Shown: in pieces, positions 38,707 to 48,447 of the stretch
How the letters are laid out: the number at the start of each line of letters is the position of its first letter
Numbering within the stretch: position 1 is the stretch's first letter
Source of the DNA: Polynucleobacter sp. MWH-Berg-3C6
GTDB lineage: Bacteria; Pseudomonadota; Gammaproteobacteria; Burkholderiales; Burkholderiaceae
Assembly (NCBI RefSeq): GCF_018881855.1
Contig: NZ_JACVPN010000002.1
Location: forward strand, 124,001 to 188,000
Reading direction: 5' to 3'
Length of the DNA: 64,000 nucleotides
Position numbers and translations under genes: made by a program
The notes under the pieces: generated by a model
Told to the model about the DNA's origin: nothing
The model's database searches: none
Seen by the model: only the letters and a program-made list of their open reading frames with translations

Positions 38707-40479
38707 ATGTCCCAAGATAGCAAACCCTCTAAAGCTAATACAGGTCCTGTGGCCGAGCCCTCCAACTTTTTACGTCAGATCATTGATCATGACTTAGCAA
38801 GTGGTGCTTTTTCACACAGAACCAATTTAGCCGGCGAGTCAATTCCGTCGATCATTACCCGTTTTCCACCCGAACCAAATGGCTATTTACATATTGGTCA
38901 TGCAAAAAGTATTTGCTTGAACTTTGGTCTGGCTGCTGACTACAACAATCAGCCTGGTGGTGCGCGCTGCAATATGCGGCTTGATGACACTAACCCAGTC
39001 AAAGAAGATGTTGAGTATGCCGACAGTATTTTGGATGCAGTTAAATGGCTAGGTTTTGATTGGGGTACCCACCTTTATCATGCGAGCGACTACTTTGATC
39101 GCCTCTACGAGTTTGCTGAAATTCTGATTCAGAATGGCAAGGCCTATGTTGATAGCCAAAGTGCTGATGACATTCACGCCAATCGTGGCAACTTTGGTCA
39201 AGCTGGAAAAAATAGTCCTTATCGCAATCGCAGCCCCGAAGAAAACCTCTCTCTGTTCCGTGAGATGCGGGATGGTAAGTTCAAAGATGGTGAACACGTT
39301 CTACGCCTAAAGATTGATATGGCGCATCCTAATATTGTGATGCGTGACCCAGTGGTCTACCGTATTCGCCACACTGATCACCATCGTACGGGTAGCAAGT
39401 GGTGCATTTACCCCTTATATGACTTCACGCACTGTATTTCTGACGCGCTAGAGAATGTCTCTCACTCTATTTGTACTCTTGAGTTTGAAAACAATCGTCC
39501 TCTTTACGATTGGATCGTCAATTCCCTCAAAGAATTAGGTGTGTTTAAAGATCCTGTGCCACATCAATATGAGTTTGCACGTCTGAATTTGACATACACC
39601 ATCACCAGTAAACGCAAGTTGTTGCAACTTGTAGAAGAAAAGCATGTTGATGGCTGGGATGATCCCCGCATGCCGACCATTGTCGGTATCCGTCGTCGTG
39701 GCTACACCCCAGAAAGCATTCGCCTGTTCTGCGAGCGCATTGGTGTATCCAAAGCCGATAGCTGGATTGACATGAGCACCTTGGATCAAGCACTGCGGGA
39801 TGATCTTGAAGTCAGAGCACCACGTGCCACAGCAGTGCTCAAACCACTGAAGCTGGTGATTGAAAACTTTGATGCTACTGGCAAAGAGCCATGCTCAGCC
39901 CCACGTCATCCACAACATCCCGATTGGGGCAATCGTGAATTTAATTTCACCCGTGAATTGTGGATTGAAGAAGATGACTTCATGAAAGAACCCATCAAAG
40001 GTTTCTTCAGATTATTTCCACCCATTGGTGATCAGCCTGGAAGTCGCGTACGTTTACGCCATGGCTTTGTGATTGAATGCACCGGCTTTGAGACTGATGC
40101 TAACGGCAATGTGATTCAGGTGAATGCAACCCATTTCCCCGATAGTAAGAGTGGTACTCCTGGCTCTAATAACTATAAGGTGAAGGGCAATATTCACTGG
40201 ATCAGTGCTGCTGAAGCCATTCCAACTGAGGTACGGCTATACGATCACCTCTTTAGCGATCCACACCCTGATAGCGGTGATAAGAATTTCCTGGACGCTA
40301 TTAATCCGAACTCTAAGCAAACCATTGCTGCCTACCTAGAGCCTTGCATGAAAGAGGTCAAAGCTGGAGAGCGCTTCCAGTTTGAACGTCATGGCTACTT
40401 TGTTGCTGATGAATCCGATTCCAAACCTGGCAAGCCAGTATTTAACCGCACCGTTGGCCTTAAGGATTCTTGGAAATAG
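38707..40479 (+). CDS. glnS: Glutaminyl-tRNA synthetase
   Basis: This 590-aa class I synthetase charges tRNA-Gln directly (E. coli GlnRS 554 aa). The HIGH motif lies in PPEPNGYLHIGHAKSICLNF and the KMSKS counterpart is TSKRKLLQLVEE. LRLDDTNPVKEDVEY and the C-terminal anticodon-binding barrels are present. ATG 38707 is used; the upstream open frame crosses the tctA terminator. Its last 20 bases overlap the convergent SDR gene. Confidence 0.96.
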   Translation: MSQDSKPSKANTGPVAEPSNFLRQIIDHDLASGAFSHRTNLAGESIPSIITRFPPEPNGYLHIGHAKSICLNFGLAADYNNQPGGARCNMRLDDTNPVKEDVEYADSILDAVKWLGFDWGTHLYHASDYFDRLYEFAEILIQNGKAYVDSQSADDIHANRGNFGQAGKNSPYRNRSPEENLSLFREMRDGKFKDGEHVLRLKIDMAHPNIVMRDPVVYRIRHTDHHRTGSKWCIYPLYDFTHCISDALENVSHSICTLEFENNRPLYDWIVNSLKELGVFKDPVPHQYEFARLNLTYTITSKRKLLQLVEEKHVDGWDDPRMPTIVGIRRRGYTPESIRLFCERIGVSKADSWIDMSTLDQALRDDLEVRAPRATAVLKPLKLVIENFDATGKEPCSAPRHPQHPDWGNREFNFTRELWIEEDDFMKEPIKGFFRLFPPIGDQPGSRVRLRHGFVIECTGFETDANGNVIQVNATHFPDSKSGTPGSNNYKVKGNIHWISAAEAIPTEVRLYDHLFSDPHPDSGDKNFLDAINPNSKQTIAAYLEPCMKEVKAGERFQFERHGYFVADESDSKPGKPVFNRTVGLKDSWK

Positions 40480-41356
40480 TTTTCAGAAAATGGGCTACGC
40501 TCGGATAGCGTAGTGGTCTTTTTAATTCATGCAGGCGAGTGTTCGTGACTCTTCTTGACTCGCGCATAAAAGACCACAACATTGGGTTAACCATTTTTTG
40601 CAACTCAGCAGCCGGCATTCTGGGCGGTCGATCCAGACCAAAAGCATCAGCCACCTCATCAAAGTAATCGCCCATTTTGGTTTCACCGCCATCACACGTG
40701 TTAATGACTCTCTGTGGCCTGCCGTGATAAACCGCAGCACAAATCAAGCTTGCTAAATCATCGCTATGAATGTGATTGGAATAAGCGTCCTCTTCAGAAA
40801 TTAATGCTGGGGTTTTAGAGTGCAAGCGCTCAATTGGAAGACGGTTAGCAGCATAAATTCCGGGTACCCGCAAAATGGTTAAAGCCACCCCATGAGCTGG
40901 CGCCCATAAACGTAATTCGCGCTCAGCATCCACCCTTCTTTGGGCGCGCTCACTCTGAGGGCTAACTGGGGTGACTTCGCTCACCTTGGCGCCCCCGTGA
41001 TCCCCATAGACGCCTGTAGTGCTGATATAGATCAAGCGCCTGACGGCATTGGATCCTTGGGCTAAAATTCGGATTAGGTTGCGGGTTCGGCAATCACGAT
41101 TTCCTTGGTTTTGGGGTGGCGCTAAATGAATAACGGTTTGAGCTAAACCGGATAGGCGCCACAAAGTTTCTGGCTGATCCAGATTGCCCAATAGTGGAGT
41201 CGCGCCAACCTCCCTCAACTCCTGAAAACGACTTTGTTGAGAAGTTAAAGCAAAAACTCGATGACTCCGGGAAAGCTGTTTTGCCACCCGAAGACCAATG
41301 TCACCGCAGCCAATAATCAGGATTGAAGGTTTACCAAAAGATTGCATAAGTAACAT
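40460..41356 (-). CDS. Extended-SDR NAD-dependent epimerase-like protein (YeeZ-like)
   Basis: This 298-aa protein has the cofactor loop IIGCGDIGLRVAKQL (GxGxxG) near residue 14 and a VIHLAPP strand, typical of extended SDRs. The active-site Tyr region is YISTTGVYGDHGGAK; the Lys expected four residues after Tyr is a Gly, so the classic YxxxK pair is not intact. This resembles the YeeZ group, whose function is unknown. It is convergent with glnS, with a 20-base overlap, and divergent from the reductase gene. Confidence 0.75.
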   Translation of the reverse strand: MLLMQSFGKPSILIIGCGDIGLRVAKQLSRSHRVFALTSQQSRFQELREVGATPLLGNLDQPETLWRLSGLAQTVIHLAPPQNQGNRDCRTRNLIRILAQGSNAVRRLIYISTTGVYGDHGGAKVSEVTPVSPQSERAQRRVDAERELRLWAPAHGVALTILRVPGIYAANRLPIERLHSKTPALISEEDAYSNHIHSDDLASLICAAVYHGRPQRVINTCDGGETKMGDYFDEVADAFGLDRPPRMPAAELQKMVNPMLWSFMRESRRVTNTRLHELKRPLRYPSVAHFLKTISKNP

Positions 41357-41383
41357 CGTAACGATTTATTGAAAGGAATGAGA

Positions 41384-42424
41384 GTGTCTTATCAGGTCAC
41401 GCTCAAAACGAGCGGCAAACAATTTACTGTTAACCAGGATGAAACACTCCTGGAAGCCGCCCTTCGTCAAGGCATCAAGCTACCCTATGGCTGCAAAAAC
41501 GGTGCCTGCGGATCCTGTAAGGGCAAGATCGTAGAAGGTCAGGTAACCCATGGCCAGCACAGCGAGGGCGCCTTAAGTAAGGCAGATGAAACTACTGGCG
41601 GCACTTTATTTTGTTGTGCCCATCCGCAATCTGATCTATTGATAGAGGCCCGTGAAGTTCAGGGTGCCGGTGATATTGCCATTCGGAAAGTTCCGTGTCG
41701 AGTCAACACGATTGAGCGACCTAGCCATGATGTAGCAATTCTGAAACTTCAACTTCCCGCTGCTGAACGCTTTCAGTTCCTGGCAGGCCAGTATCTGGAG
41801 TTCCTCCTCAAGGATGGCCAGCGCCGCGCCTACTCTATTGCCAATGCGCCAGACCAAGAAGGTCCGCTTGAGCTACACATCCGCCATTTACCTGGCGGCG
41901 TGTTTACCGACTTTGTGTTTGGAGCGGCAAGTCCGGCACTGAAAGAAAAAGATATCCTGCGCTTTGAAGGTCCTTTAGGTAGCTTCTTTCTCAGGGAAGA
42001 CTCCAAAAAGCCCATCATCTTTGTAGCTGCAGGTACTGGCTTTGCCCCGATCAAATCGATCATCGAGCAAATGCAGGCCAAAAAGATTCAAAGACCTATT
42101 GAGCTCTATTGGGGCGGACGTCGCCCTAGCGACCTGTACCTAGATGATTTATGCAGGGCCTGGCAAAAAGACATTCCCAACTTCCAGTACATTCCGGTGA
42201 TCTCAGATGCCCTCGCAGAAGATGTCTGGACTGGCCGAACCGGCTTTGTGCACCAGGCCGTTATGTCAGACCATCCTGATATGAAAGGCCTTCAGGTCTA
42301 TGCTTGTGGCGCACCGGTCATGGTAAATGCCGCAAGAGACGACTTTTCATCTAAATGTCACCTGCCTGAGGAAGAATTCTTCGCGGACTCATTTACCAGT
42401 GCCGCAGATTTAGCTACCAACTAA
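41384..42424 (+). CDS. [2Fe-2S] ferredoxin-NAD(P)H flavin reductase (CDP-6-deoxy-3,4-glucoseen reductase-like)
   Basis: This 346-aa electron-transfer protein has three parts. Residues 1-85 are a plant-type ferredoxin with GCKNGACGSCKGK and a later LFCCAHPQ Cys. Residues 100-200 are an FAD domain with RAYSIANAPD. Residues 210-340 are an NAD(P)-binding domain with FVAAGTGFAPIKSII and YACGAPVMV. GTG 41384 (MSYQVTLK) is preferred to TTG 41369 or ATG 41378 because AAAGGA is then seven bases away. Such proteins feed electrons to oxygenases. It could serve the Rieske oxygenase at 18675, but nothing in the sequence proves this. Confidence 0.85.
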   Translation: MSYQVTLKTSGKQFTVNQDETLLEAALRQGIKLPYGCKNGACGSCKGKIVEGQVTHGQHSEGALSKADETTGGTLFCCAHPQSDLLIEAREVQGAGDIAIRKVPCRVNTIERPSHDVAILKLQLPAAERFQFLAGQYLEFLLKDGQRRAYSIANAPDQEGPLELHIRHLPGGVFTDFVFGAASPALKEKDILRFEGPLGSFFLREDSKKPIIFVAAGTGFAPIKSIIEQMQAKKIQRPIELYWGGRRPSDLYLDDLCRAWQKDIPNFQYIPVISDALAEDVWTGRTGFVHQAVMSDHPDMKGLQVYACGAPVMVNAARDDFSSKCHLPEEEFFADSFTSAADLATN

Positions 42425-42480
42425 ACTCCGATAAAGTTAGATAATAGAAACCTCATTAGCCCCAATTACCCAAGTTCAGT

Positions 42481-43674
42481 ATGAATAAGCCAGCCCAAGC
42501 GATCGACACCAATTCAGTGATGTTCATCACCCAACGCCCAGAGGTCATCATGGTCGAGGGTAAGGGTTCATGGTTAACCGACAACAATGGCAAACGGTAT
42601 TTAGATTTCTTGCAAGGTTGGGCAGTTAATTGTTTAGGCCACAGCAATCCTGGAATGATTGAAGCGCTGAACGCGCAAGCAAAAAAGCTCATTAATCCAA
42701 GTCCAGCGTTTTATAACGAGCCAATGATTGGCTTATCTAATCTGCTGACTGCCAATAGTTGCTTTGACAAGGTGTTCTTTGCTAACAGCGGTGCCGAAGC
42801 AAATGAAGGTGCGATCAAACTTACGCGCAAATGGGGTCAACTCCACAAGAATGGCGCTTTTGAAATCATTACTTTTGATCATAGTTTTCATGGTCGCACC
42901 ATCGCTACTATGAGCGCCTCTGGAAAGCCAGGCTGGGATACGATGTTTGCCCCACAAGTAGCTGGATTTCCAAAAGCAGATTTGAACGACTTGGAGTCTG
43001 TCAAAAAATTGGTGACTGATAAAACTGTTGCAGTCATGCTTGAGCCAGTTCAGGGTGAAGGTGGCGTGATCCCCAGCACTAAAGAATTTATGCTTGAACT
43101 ACGTAAGTTCACCAAAGAAAACAACATCCTTCTGATTGCCGATGAAGTGCAGGCGGGCTGTGGCCGTACGGGCACCCTCTTTGCCTATCAGCAATACGGA
43201 ATTGAGCCGGACATCATGACCTTAGGCAAAGGTATTGGTGGTGGCGTTCCGCTGGCAGCACTGATGGCCACTAATGCAGCAGCTTGCTTTGTGCCGGGCG
43301 ACCAAGGTGGTACCTATAACGGTAACCCACTGATGACTGCTGTTGGCATCAGTGTGATTGAGCAACTACTGGCCCCAGGATTTTTAGATAGCGTCAAAGC
43401 TAAAGGCGAATTACTAAAATCAGAACTGCTAAAGCTAGTTGCAGAATTCAATCTTGAGGGTGAGCGTGGTGAAGGTTTATTGCGTGCCCTCATGCTCGGC
43501 AAAGATACTGGTGGAAAATTGGTTGAACTTGCTCGCGATCGCAGCCCTGAAGGTCTATTAATCAACTCACCAAGACCAAACTTATTACGCTTTATGCCTG
43601 CTCTGAATGTCAGTGATGATGAGATTCTTCAGATGTGCGGCATGCTGCGTGAATTACTCAAGCAAACTGCTTAA
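42481..43674 (+). CDS. argD: Acetylornithine aminotransferase
   Basis: This 397-aa PLP enzyme converts N-acetylglutamate semialdehyde to N-acetylornithine in arginine synthesis. It is a class III aminotransferase: [51 protein letters not shown], and [15 protein letters not shown] with the PLP Lys. Its length matches E. coli ArgD (406 aa). Ornithine or succinylornithine activity cannot be excluded. The convergent livF ends two bases away. Confidence 0.88.
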   Translation: MNKPAQAIDTNSVMFITQRPEVIMVEGKGSWLTDNNGKRYLDFLQGWAVNCLGHSNPGMIEALNAQAKKLINPSPAFYNEPMIGLSNLLTANSCFDKVFFANSGAEANEGAIKLTRKWGQLHKNGAFEIITFDHSFHGRTIATMSASGKPGWDTMFAPQVAGFPKADLNDLESVKKLVTDKTVAVMLEPVQGEGGVIPSTKEFMLELRKFTKENNILLIADEVQAGCGRTGTLFAYQQYGIEPDIMTLGKGIGGGVPLAALMATNAAACFVPGDQGGTYNGNPLMTAVGISVIEQLLAPGFLDSVKAKGELLKSELLKLVAEFNLEGERGEGLLRALMLGKDTGGKLVELARDRSPEGLLINSPRPNLLRFMPALNVSDDEILQMCGMLRELLKQTA

Positions 43675-43676
43675 GT

Positions 43677-44390
43677 CTATTCACCTAAGTAGGCTGTTCT
43701 CACTCTAGAGTCTTCTAGCAATTCTTTTCCACAGCCACTCAAGGTAATTAATCCGCTTTCCATGACATAAGCACGATTAGCCATTTGTAAAGCCAATCGT
43801 GCGTTTTGCTCTACCAAGAGAATCGTCATGCCATTGGCCGATAGATTGCGGATAACATCAAAAATAGTTTCGACCATGATGGGCGATAAACCCATGGAAG
43901 GCTCATCGAGCAGCAAGAGCTTTGGTTCTGCCATCATTGCCCTGCCCATCGCTACCATTTGCTGCTCGCCACCGGAAAGCGTGCCCGCCAATTGCGATAA
44001 ACGCTCCTTCAATCTCGGGAAATAGGAGTAGACCTCCTCTAACTTTTGCTTAATAGCAAGGGCATCTTTTTTCAAAAAGGCCCCCATCTGCAAGTTTTCC
44101 AAAATAGTCATGCGCTTAAACACGCCCCGACCCTCTGGAACCATTCCTAAGCCCAGCTGGACCAACTCATATGCTGGCAGCCTCTCTGCACGGTGATCTA
44201 AAAACTGAATTTCGCCTGCCGAAGGAGTCAGTACACCAGAAATCGCCTTCAAGCTTGAGCTCTTACCAGCGCCATTGGCACCAATTAAAGCGACTAGCTC
44301 GCCTTGATCAACATGCAAATCAATTCCTTTGACGGCATTAATGCCGCCATAAGAAACTTTGAGATTTTTTACATTCAGCAGGGCGCTCAT
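43677..44390 (-). CDS. livF: Branched-chain amino acid ABC transporter ATPase LivF
   Basis: This 237-aa cytoplasmic ATPase powers the Liv transporter with LivG. Walker A is GANGAGKSSSLKAI, the ABC signature LSGGEQQMVAMGRAMM, Walker B LLLLDEPSMGLSP, and the switch His is replaced by Q (LVEQNARLAL), as is typical of LivF. Its ATG shares one base with the livG stop (TAATG). It is the last gene of the liv run. Confidence 0.95.
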   Translation of the reverse strand: MSALLNVKNLKVSYGGINAVKGIDLHVDQGELVALIGANGAGKSSSLKAISGVLTPSAGEIQFLDHRAERLPAYELVQLGLGMVPEGRGVFKRMTILENLQMGAFLKKDALAIKQKLEEVYSYFPRLKERLSQLAGTLSGGEQQMVAMGRAMMAEPKLLLLDEPSMGLSPIMVETIFDVIRNLSANGMTILLVEQNARLALQMANRAYVMESGLITLSGCGKELLEDSRVRTAYLGE

Positions 44391-45166
44391 TACACTGCCC
44401 CCTGGCCAAGATAGGCTTTGATCACTTCTGGATGTACGCGCACATCTGCAGGCTTACCAGAGGCAATCACTTTGCCGTAATCAAGTACTGTCAAGCTGTC
44501 GCAAATACCCATGACTAAACTCACATCATGCTCAATCAATAGAATTGTTTTACCATCCGTTTTAATACGCAGTAATAACTCGCGTAGCTCTAATTTTTCA
44601 GTGGCATTCATACCTGCAGCTGGCTCATCTAAAGCCAAGAGCTTAGGTTCAGTAGCTAAAGCCCTTGCAATCTCTAGGCGACGTTGATGGCCATAGGAAA
44701 GATTGCGTGCCTCCATATTGGCAAACTCAGTGAGCCCAACATAAGCAAGTAAGGCCAGTGATTTATCGCGGATAGATTGCTCTTCACGCTGAGTTCCCGG
44801 AAATCGAAAGATTGCCCCTAGGATTCCAGCCTTTGAGCGGCAATGGCAACCCACCATCACGTTCTCAAGAGCTGACATTTCACCAAAGAGACGAATGTTC
44901 TGAAAGGTTCTAGCTAAACCCGACTTTGTTACCTCCGAGACCGACTCCGGAAAGTAAGACTTTCCATCGAATAAAAAAACACCTGAGTCTGCTGGATATA
45001 AACCGGTAATCACGTTAAAGAAAGTGGTCTTGCCTGCTCCATTAGGCCCAATCAAGCCCACAATCGATCCATGCGGTACTTGTAACCCAACTGCTTCAAG
45101 CGCGCGCACTCCACCAAAACGCTTAGAGACGTCTGCAACATCCAGAAGTAAGCGGGCTGACATCAC
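44390..45166 (-). CDS. livG: Branched-chain amino acid ABC transporter ATPase LivG
   Basis: This 258-aa ATPase shows Walker A GPNGAGKTTFFNVITG, the LSYGHQRRLEIARALA signature (the LivG-type LSYG variant), Walker B LLALDEPAAGMN, and the switch His in LLIEHDVSLVMG. Its start overlaps the livM stop by four bases. It pairs with LivF under the LivHM permease. Confidence 0.95.
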   Translation of the reverse strand: MMSARLLLDVADVSKRFGGVRALEAVGLQVPHGSIVGLIGPNGAGKTTFFNVITGLYPADSGVFLFDGKSYFPESVSEVTKSGLARTFQNIRLFGEMSALENVMVGCHCRSKAGILGAIFRFPGTQREEQSIRDKSLALLAYVGLTEFANMEARNLSYGHQRRLEIARALATEPKLLALDEPAAGMNATEKLELRELLLRIKTDGKTILLIEHDVSLVMGICDSLTVLDYGKVIASGKPADVRVHPEVIKAYLGQGAV

Positions 45167-46251
45167 TTAGCCTCACTCTTTTGCCAAATGCCGCCTGGGC
45201 GATACAGCATGATCAAAATAAGAGCTAAGCCATAAATGAGCTGGCGAAGAACTTCCACATCCACAACAAGATGCCCAAATAAAGCTTGTTGAAGAGGCTG
45301 TGCAATGGCGCGCAATACTTCCGGAAATATTGCCAAGAGAACTGCGCCAAGAATGACGCCAGGGATATGACCAATACCTCCTAGCACCACCATTGCTAAG
45401 ACGACAATCGACTCCCAAAGCGTAAATGATTCAGGAGAAACAAAGCCCTGAAAAGCAGAAAAAAGAACGCCTGCAACACCGGCAAATGATGCTCCAATCG
45501 CAAACGCCAGCAACTTCATATTGCGCGTATTAATGCCCATCGCTTTAGCGGCAATCTCATCTTCACGAATTGCAACCCATGCCCTACCAATACGTGAATC
45601 TTGCAAGTGAATGCAAACGATCGCTACAGCAATCGCTAAGGTCAGAAATAAATAAAACACTAAATACAGACCAGGAATTTGGACAAAACCGAGATCTAAA
45701 GGCTTTGCGAATGAAATTCCAAAGAGCTGGATTGGATCTATTGCAGTGATACCTTTCGGTCCATTGGTGAGATTGAGTGGGCGATCCAGATTATTCATAA
45801 AGATACGAATAATTTCTCCGAAACCCAAGGTCACAATGGCCAAGTAATCACCACGTAACTGTAATGTTGGAAAACCTAAAATGATTCCAAATAGCGCGGC
45901 CAGAATGATTGAAAATATGGCAACCATCCATGGTGAAAAATGCATTCCTTCCGGAAAGGCTGCTGCAATAGTTGCAAATTGCTGCGGCAAATGGGGAGAT
46001 GCCAGTAATGCAAAGCTATAAGCACCAAGAGCATAAAAAGCGATGTAACCTAAATCGAGTAGGCCAGCAAAACCCACAACGACATTGAGTCCCAGTGCAA
46101 GAACGATATAGAGCAACGCAAAATCAAGTACTCGTACCCAGTAATTTCCGCCACTAGCGCCCACTACCCAAGGCAAGAGAATAAGCGCAACAACACCAAT
46201 CCACCAGTAAGCGGATTTTGGTAAGCGATGAAATAGCGCTCCCTTAGGCAC
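45163..46251 (-). CDS. livM: Branched-chain amino acid ABC transporter permease LivM
   Basis: This 362-aa membrane permease has about ten segments. It shows ALGLNVVVGFAGLLDLGYIAFYALGAY and the permease-type loop AIREDEIAAKAMGINTRNMKLLAFAIGA that contacts the ATPases. The start overlaps the end of livH by eight bases. It forms the channel with LivH. Confidence 0.94.
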   Translation of the reverse strand: MPKGALFHRLPKSAYWWIGVVALILLPWVVGASGGNYWVRVLDFALLYIVLALGLNVVVGFAGLLDLGYIAFYALGAYSFALLASPHLPQQFATIAAAFPEGMHFSPWMVAIFSIILAALFGIILGFPTLQLRGDYLAIVTLGFGEIIRIFMNNLDRPLNLTNGPKGITAIDPIQLFGISFAKPLDLGFVQIPGLYLVFYLFLTLAIAVAIVCIHLQDSRIGRAWVAIREDEIAAKAMGINTRNMKLLAFAIGASFAGVAGVLFSAFQGFVSPESFTLWESIVVLAMVVLGGIGHIPGVILGAVLLAIFPEVLRAIAQPLQQALFGHLVVDVEVLRQLIYGLALILIMLYRPGGIWQKSEAK

Positions 46252-47179
46252 GATCAGAAACCCTTTCCCCCAAGAGACCGGTGGGACGCAAGACTAGTAC
46301 CAGGATTAGCACCAAGAAAGCAAAGATGTCTTGATAGTTGGAACCAAAAACACCGCCAGTCAATTCACCTATGTAGCCCGCACCTAAAGACTCAATTAAG
46401 CCCAAAAGAAGACCGCCCAACATCGCGCCTTTTAAATTGCCAATGCCCCCAAGTACAGCCGCTGTAAATGCTTTCAGACCCGGGATGAACCCCATATAAA
46501 AATGGACGTTGCCATAGTTGCTTGCAATCATCACGCCAGCTAAACCTGCAAGAGCGCCACCCAGCATGAAGGTGATGGAGATTACGCGATTGGGATTAAC
46601 GCCCATCAACCCAGCAATTTGAGTATTCTCGGCTGTGGCTCGCATTGCTCGACCTAATTTAGTTTTTTCAACCAAAAACAATAAGCCACACATTACAGCT
46701 AGAGCAACTAGGATGATCACGATCTCTTTGCCAGTAATGGTTGAGCCACTTCCCCATAACTCAATCGGAATTGACGGCAATAACTGTGGGTAGGTCATTG
46801 GATTGCGCGACCAAATCATCATGGCAATGGTTTGCAGCAAGATTGACATACCAATTGCTGAAATCAAAGGGGCCAAGCGTGGAGCATTGCGCAAAGGGCG
46901 ATATGCAATACGCTCTACCCAATAACTTAGGCCCGCGCATACCGCCATCGTCACTGGTAGAACAATTAAGAGTGTCAGCCAACCTGGTAAGTCGCTGGTT
47001 AAACCCAGAATCAATCGCAACAAGGAAAGCGAGACCATGGCACCAATCATCAGCACTTCGCCATGGGCAAAATTAATAATCCCCAAGACCCCATAAACCA
47101 TGGTGTAACCCAAGGCAATCAAGGCATAGATGCTACCGAGCACTAAGCCATTGATGATTTGCTGAAGGAGAATATCCAT
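46244..47179 (-). CDS. livH: Branched-chain amino acid ABC transporter permease LivH
   Basis: This 311-aa permease has about eight segments and the typical opening IINGLVLGSIYALIALGYTM with IINFAHGEVLMIGA. The coupling loop is TENTQIAGLMGVNPNRVIS. It is the first gene after the terminator that separates it from livK. It overlaps livM by eight bases. Confidence 0.94.
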   Translation of the reverse strand: MDILLQQIINGLVLGSIYALIALGYTMVYGVLGIINFAHGEVLMIGAMVSLSLLRLILGLTSDLPGWLTLLIVLPVTMAVCAGLSYWVERIAYRPLRNAPRLAPLISAIGMSILLQTIAMMIWSRNPMTYPQLLPSIPIELWGSGSTITGKEIVIILVALAVMCGLLFLVEKTKLGRAMRATAENTQIAGLMGVNPNRVISITFMLGGALAGLAGVMIASNYGNVHFYMGFIPGLKAFTAAVLGGIGNLKGAMLGGLLLGLIESLGAGYIGELTGGVFGSNYQDIFAFLVLILVLVLRPTGLLGERVSDRA

Positions 47180-47200
47180 TGAGAAAATTGCGCTCTACAA

Positions 47201-47232
47201 AAAAATAGCACCGCATCAGCGGCGCTATTTTT
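47201..47232 (-). terminator. Internal terminator between livK and livH
   Basis: AAAAATAGC-A-CCGC (47201-47214) pairs with GCGG-C-GCTATTTTT (47219-47232) around a four-base loop, with one mismatch. On the minus strand it lies after livK and before livH and ends in T bases. Partial read-through would give more binding protein than permease, as is usual for ABC importers. Confidence 0.7.
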
Positions 47233-47243
47233 ATCAGAGTGAA

Positions 47244-48422
47244 TTACATCTTAATCACGTCAAGAACTGTTTTCTTCTTGTCTTTGAAGTCATACAAAGT
47301 AATGACGCCTTCTTTCATATCGCCTTGATTATCAAACGCGATATTGCCAACCAAACCCGTCATTTTTGTATCCGGCATTACAACCAAAATCTTAGCTGGA
47401 TCAGTTGAATTAGCCCGCTTCATGGCATCAACCAAGACATAGACTGCATCATAGGTAAATGGTGCATAAATCTGAACATCGGACTTAAAACGCTCCTTGT
47501 ATCGTTTCTGGAAGTCGGCTCCCTGCGCCATTTTTGATAAAGCCATGCCGGCCTCTGAGCAAGTAACATTCACCACAGCATCGCCAGCCAATTCCGCCAG
47601 CTTCTCTGTACACATACCGTCACCGCCAACTACTTTAGCCTTAATACCAAGCTCAGCAGCCTGCTTTGTTAATGGACCACCAGTAGCATCCATGCCGCCA
47701 TACATAATGACATCAGGCTTGCTACCTTTAATCTTAGTAAGAATGGCCTTGAAATCGGTTGCCTTGTTATTACTTGCTTCCCGAGTAACGACTTTGACAC
47801 CAGCAGCTTTGATTGTTTTTTCAAATTCATCAGCCAAACCTTTGCCATACTGCGTCGAGTCATCAATGATGGCTACTGTTTTCGCCTTCAAAGTACCTAC
47901 AACATAGTTAGCCAATGCCGGGCCTTGCTGCGCATCTGTTGCCACTAAGCGATAAGTTGTTTTAAAACCTTGCTTGGTGTAATCAGGATTAGTGGCTGAT
48001 GGAGAGATTTGAGTAATCCCCGCATCACTATAGATTTTTGATGCAGGAATACTGGTTCCAGAATTCGGATGGCCTACTACGCCAGCAACCTTAGCATCTA
48101 CTAATTTCTGCGCTACTTGAGTAGCAGTCTTCGGATCTTCAGCGTCATCCTCAGGGACTAATGTCAGAACTACTTTCTTGCCATCGATGGTGAGACCAGA
48201 TTTATTAATCTCTTCAATAGCCAAGCGTGCGCCATTTTCATTATCTTTACCTAAGTGGGCGATTGGGCCAGTCAAAGGAGCCACATGCCCGATTTTGACC
48301 TCAGTGCCATCTGCTGCAGCCTTGTCGCCACCCTTGCCACAACCCAACAAGATGACGGTTGCCGCCGCTACTGCAATAGTACTTTTCACAAAAATCACTT
48401 TTGACGCTTTTGAATAAATCAT
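47244..48422 (-). CDS. livK: Branched-chain amino acid ABC transporter substrate-binding lipoprotein
   Basis: This 392-aa periplasmic binding protein of the Leu/Ile/Val type (peripla_BP_6) has EVKIGHVAPLTGPIAHLGKDNENGA at its fold start. The N-terminus has a lipobox, ILLGC, so the mature protein is probably lipid-anchored rather than free. ATG 48422 is chosen for its GAGGAG ribosome binding site; the frame runs upstream to 48455 inside ispH. The ligand is expected to be branched-chain or related amino acids. It starts 25 bases after ispH on the same strand, so it may partly share that transcript. Confidence 0.92.
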   Translation of the reverse strand: MIYSKASKVIFVKSTIAVAAATVILLGCGKGGDKAAADGTEVKIGHVAPLTGPIAHLGKDNENGARLAIEEINKSGLTIDGKKVVLTLVPEDDAEDPKTATQVAQKLVDAKVAGVVGHPNSGTSIPASKIYSDAGITQISPSATNPDYTKQGFKTTYRLVATDAQQGPALANYVVGTLKAKTVAIIDDSTQYGKGLADEFEKTIKAAGVKVVTREASNNKATDFKAILTKIKGSKPDVIMYGGMDATGGPLTKQAAELGIKAKVVGGDGMCTEKLAELAGDAVVNVTCSEAGMALSKMAQGADFQKRYKERFKSDVQIYAPFTYDAVYVLVDAMKRANSTDPAKILVVMPDTKMTGLVGNIAFDNQGDMKEGVITLYDFKDKKKTVLDVIKM

Positions 48423-48447
48423 GCGCAGCTCCTCTGTTATAGATACT

